From contig NYZG01000086.1 of the NCBI GenBank assembly GCA_002687025.1, positions 1 to 7,812 of the forward strand: DNA of 7,812 bases, read 5' to 3'. Under the pieces are notes generated by a model. It saw only the letters and a program-made list of their open reading frames with translations. It was not told the DNA's origin and searched no databases. This stretch comes from Candidatus Poribacteria bacterium (GTDB lineage: Bacteria > Poribacteria > WGA-4E > GCA-2687025). The position numbers were made by a program, and so were the translations under genes. This document shows positions 7,198 through 7,812 of the stretch, one piece after another. Position 1 is the stretch's first letter; the number at the start of each line of letters is the position of its first letter.

Positions 7198-7419
7198 GAA
7201 GTCGAGGCCGATGCGCATCGTGATGGGCATGAACGCCTGACGCAGCGGGCCGAGGAAGGGCTCCGTCGCCGTGTGGAGGAGTTCCTGTGCCCTGTGCACG
7301 CTCGGATGGTCCGCGCCCCCGAAGGTGAACCACGACAGCAGGACGCTCGCAAGGACGAGGAAGCTGTAGAGGTGTAGGGCCGTGCGGACGATGCCGAATA
7401 TGGGTATGAGAGCGTCCAT
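7141..7419 (-). CDS. yggT: YggT family membrane protein
   Basis: A 92-residue integral membrane protein, the typical length of a single YggT (CCB3/YlmG-like) unit. Seen: first membrane segment about 5-30 ending VLLSWF, then ATEPFLGPLRQAFMP at 51-65 and LDFSPMLGIFILNRIA at 72-87 containing the second membrane segment. TEP(F/Y)LxPxR and DFSPxLxI are the family signature. YggT proteins are linked with cell division, osmotic shock resistance and, in chloroplast relatives, cytochrome assembly or nucleoid placement; the biochemical role is unclear. In many bacteria the gene sits in the division cluster with sepF, but not here. No ribosome site precedes ATG 7419, and no in-frame start lies further upstream in the short leader. 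Its 3' end overlaps the DedA-like gene by 57 bp, tail to tail. Confidence 0.9.
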   Translation of the reverse strand: MDALIPIFGIVRTALHLYSFLVLASVLLSWFTFGGADHPSVHRAQELLHTATEPFLGPLRQAFMPITMRIGLDFSPMLGIFILNRIAQFLPY

Positions 7420-7439
7420 GCTCGGAGCGTACCCCGAGC
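7420..7439. repeat. Inverted repeat enclosing the yggT -10 region
   Basis: GCTCGG 7420-7425 and CCGAGC 7434-7439 are perfect inverted 6-mers, 8 bp apart, exactly flanking the proposed -10 hexamer and touching the yggT start codon. This is the geometry of a repressor operator, though a short repeat can arise by chance at this GC content. Confidence 0.3.
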
Positions 7440-7454
7440 CACGGCCCGTGTCAA
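7426..7454 (-). promoter_or_regulatory. yggT: Candidate yggT promoter predicting a leaderless mRNA
   Basis: On the minus strand a perfect TTGACA (7454-7449) is followed, 17 nt later, by TACGCT (7431-7426), a 3 of 6 match to the -10 consensus. The start codon ATG begins 6 nt after the -10, so the expected transcription start falls on or beside its A. That agrees with the missing ribosome-binding site. The weak -10 limits confidence. Confidence 0.4.
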
Positions 7455-7496
7455 GCCGCTGGCCCGCGAAGCCGCTCTACGACAGGCGTTAGCGGC
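7453..7496. repeat. Direct and inverted GCCGCT repeats between divergent genes
   Basis: AAGCCGCT occurs at 7453-7460 and again at 7469-7476, a 16-bp period. The inverse, AGCGGC, lies at 7491-7496 and pairs with the second copy across 14 nt. The first copy overlaps the -35 of the yggT promoter, and the last lies 27 bp before the methyltransferase start. They may be binding sites of a regulator of the divergent pair. Confidence 0.3.
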
Positions 7497-7523
7497 GGCG
7501 AGGCCTACACAAGGGGCGAAGCG

Positions 7524-7812
7524 ATGGCGAAGGTTGTCGAGGTACCACGTGGCTACTACGCGCGCACGCACGAGGAACGCTACCGGGCCATCATCGGGTC
7601 GGGAGCCGCCTTCCGCGAGCGGGACATGTCGCAGCATGTCCGGCCGGCGTGGCAGGCGTTCGTCGCTGCGGCCGGACTGCCGCCCGACGAGCTTGGCGTC
7701 GAGATGGGTAGCGGCACGGGTATCAACGCCCTCTGCATCGCGTCGGAGGGTCTGCCGATGGCCGGCCTGGACATCTCCCCGACGGCAGCCTCACGCGCCG
7801 GCGAACTTGCCC
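7524..7812 (+). CDS. Class I SAM-dependent methyltransferase, N-terminal part
   Basis: The gene runs off the right edge; 96 complete codons are visible. Start ATG 7524 has AAGGGG 7 nt upstream. After a leading region with YYARTHEERYRAIIGSGAAF at 11-30 comes motif I, GVEMGSGTGINAL at 58-70, the Gly-rich loop that binds S-adenosylmethionine, then GLDISPTAASRA at 81-92, where Asp83 sits at the acidic position contacting the ribose. ExGxGxG with this spacing marks a Rossmann-fold methyltransferase. The substrate lies in the missing part and cannot be told; small-molecule methyltransferases of the Methyltransf_11/25 type look similar. It is divergent from yggT across 104 bp. Confidence 0.82.
   Translation, partial: MAKVVEVPRGYYARTHEERYRAIIGSGAAFRERDMSQHVRPAWQAFVAAAGLPPDELGVEMGSGTGINALCIASEGLPMAGLDISPTAASRAGELA

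Noticed and set aside
7622..7641. 7-bp inverted repeat GGACATG-N6-CATGTCC
   Set aside because: It is inside the methyltransferase reading frame, about 100 nt after the start, with no sign of a regulatory role.

Overview
The window is GC-rich, densely packed bacterial DNA, and its centrepiece is a bacterial proteasome operon with its own small protein modifier. On the minus strand, read from about 3630 down to 259, lie four genes: a 64-residue UBact/Pup-type modifier ending in Gly-Gln, the proteasome beta subunit PrcB, the alpha subunit PrcA, and a ligase of the PafA/Dop family. UBact is the Pup-like modifier described in a few Gram-negative and candidate phyla (Nitrospirae, Verrucomicrobia, Armatimonadetes and several uncultured lineages). 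Classical actinobacterial Pup has a different tail. Together with the FlgD-like/T9SS-like C-terminal domain of the truncated gene at the left edge, this points to an uncultured Gram-negative candidate phylum rather than an actinobacterium. The exact phylum cannot be fixed from the window.

Layout: (1) 1-216 plus strand, the end of a surface or secreted protein. (2) 259-3630 minus strand, the proteasome-modifier operon. It has an 11-bp prcB/prcA overlap, a 16-nt prcA/pafA gap, and an 88-nt gap between the modifier and prcB that holds a strong hairpin. (3) 3631-4097, a 467-bp divergent intergenic region with a candidate promoter on each strand and an odd open frame carrying a CxxC-x10-CxxC motif. 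(4) 4098-6050 plus, acetyl-CoA synthetase (Acs), followed by two hairpins, the second a perfect 10-bp inverted repeat. (5) 6165-7197 plus, a DUF952 protein and a divergent DedA-like membrane protein. (6) 7141-7419 minus, a YggT-family membrane protein overlapping the DedA-like gene tail to tail, with a promoter whose position predicts a leaderless mRNA. (7) 7420-7523, a short divergent intergenic region with repeats. (8) 7524 to the right edge, the start of a SAM-dependent methyltransferase.

How the genes work together: the modifier would be attached to lysines of target proteins by the PafA-like enzyme, and targets would be degraded in the PrcA/PrcB barrel. Because the modifier ends in Gln, it should need deamidation to Glu before ligation. 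That is normally the job of Dop, but no separate Dop gene and no ARC/Mpa ATPase is present here. They must lie elsewhere, or the hybrid-looking PafA/Dop enzyme may do more than one job. The other genes (acetate activation, membrane proteins, DUF952, methyltransferase) show no sequence-level link to the proteasome operon.
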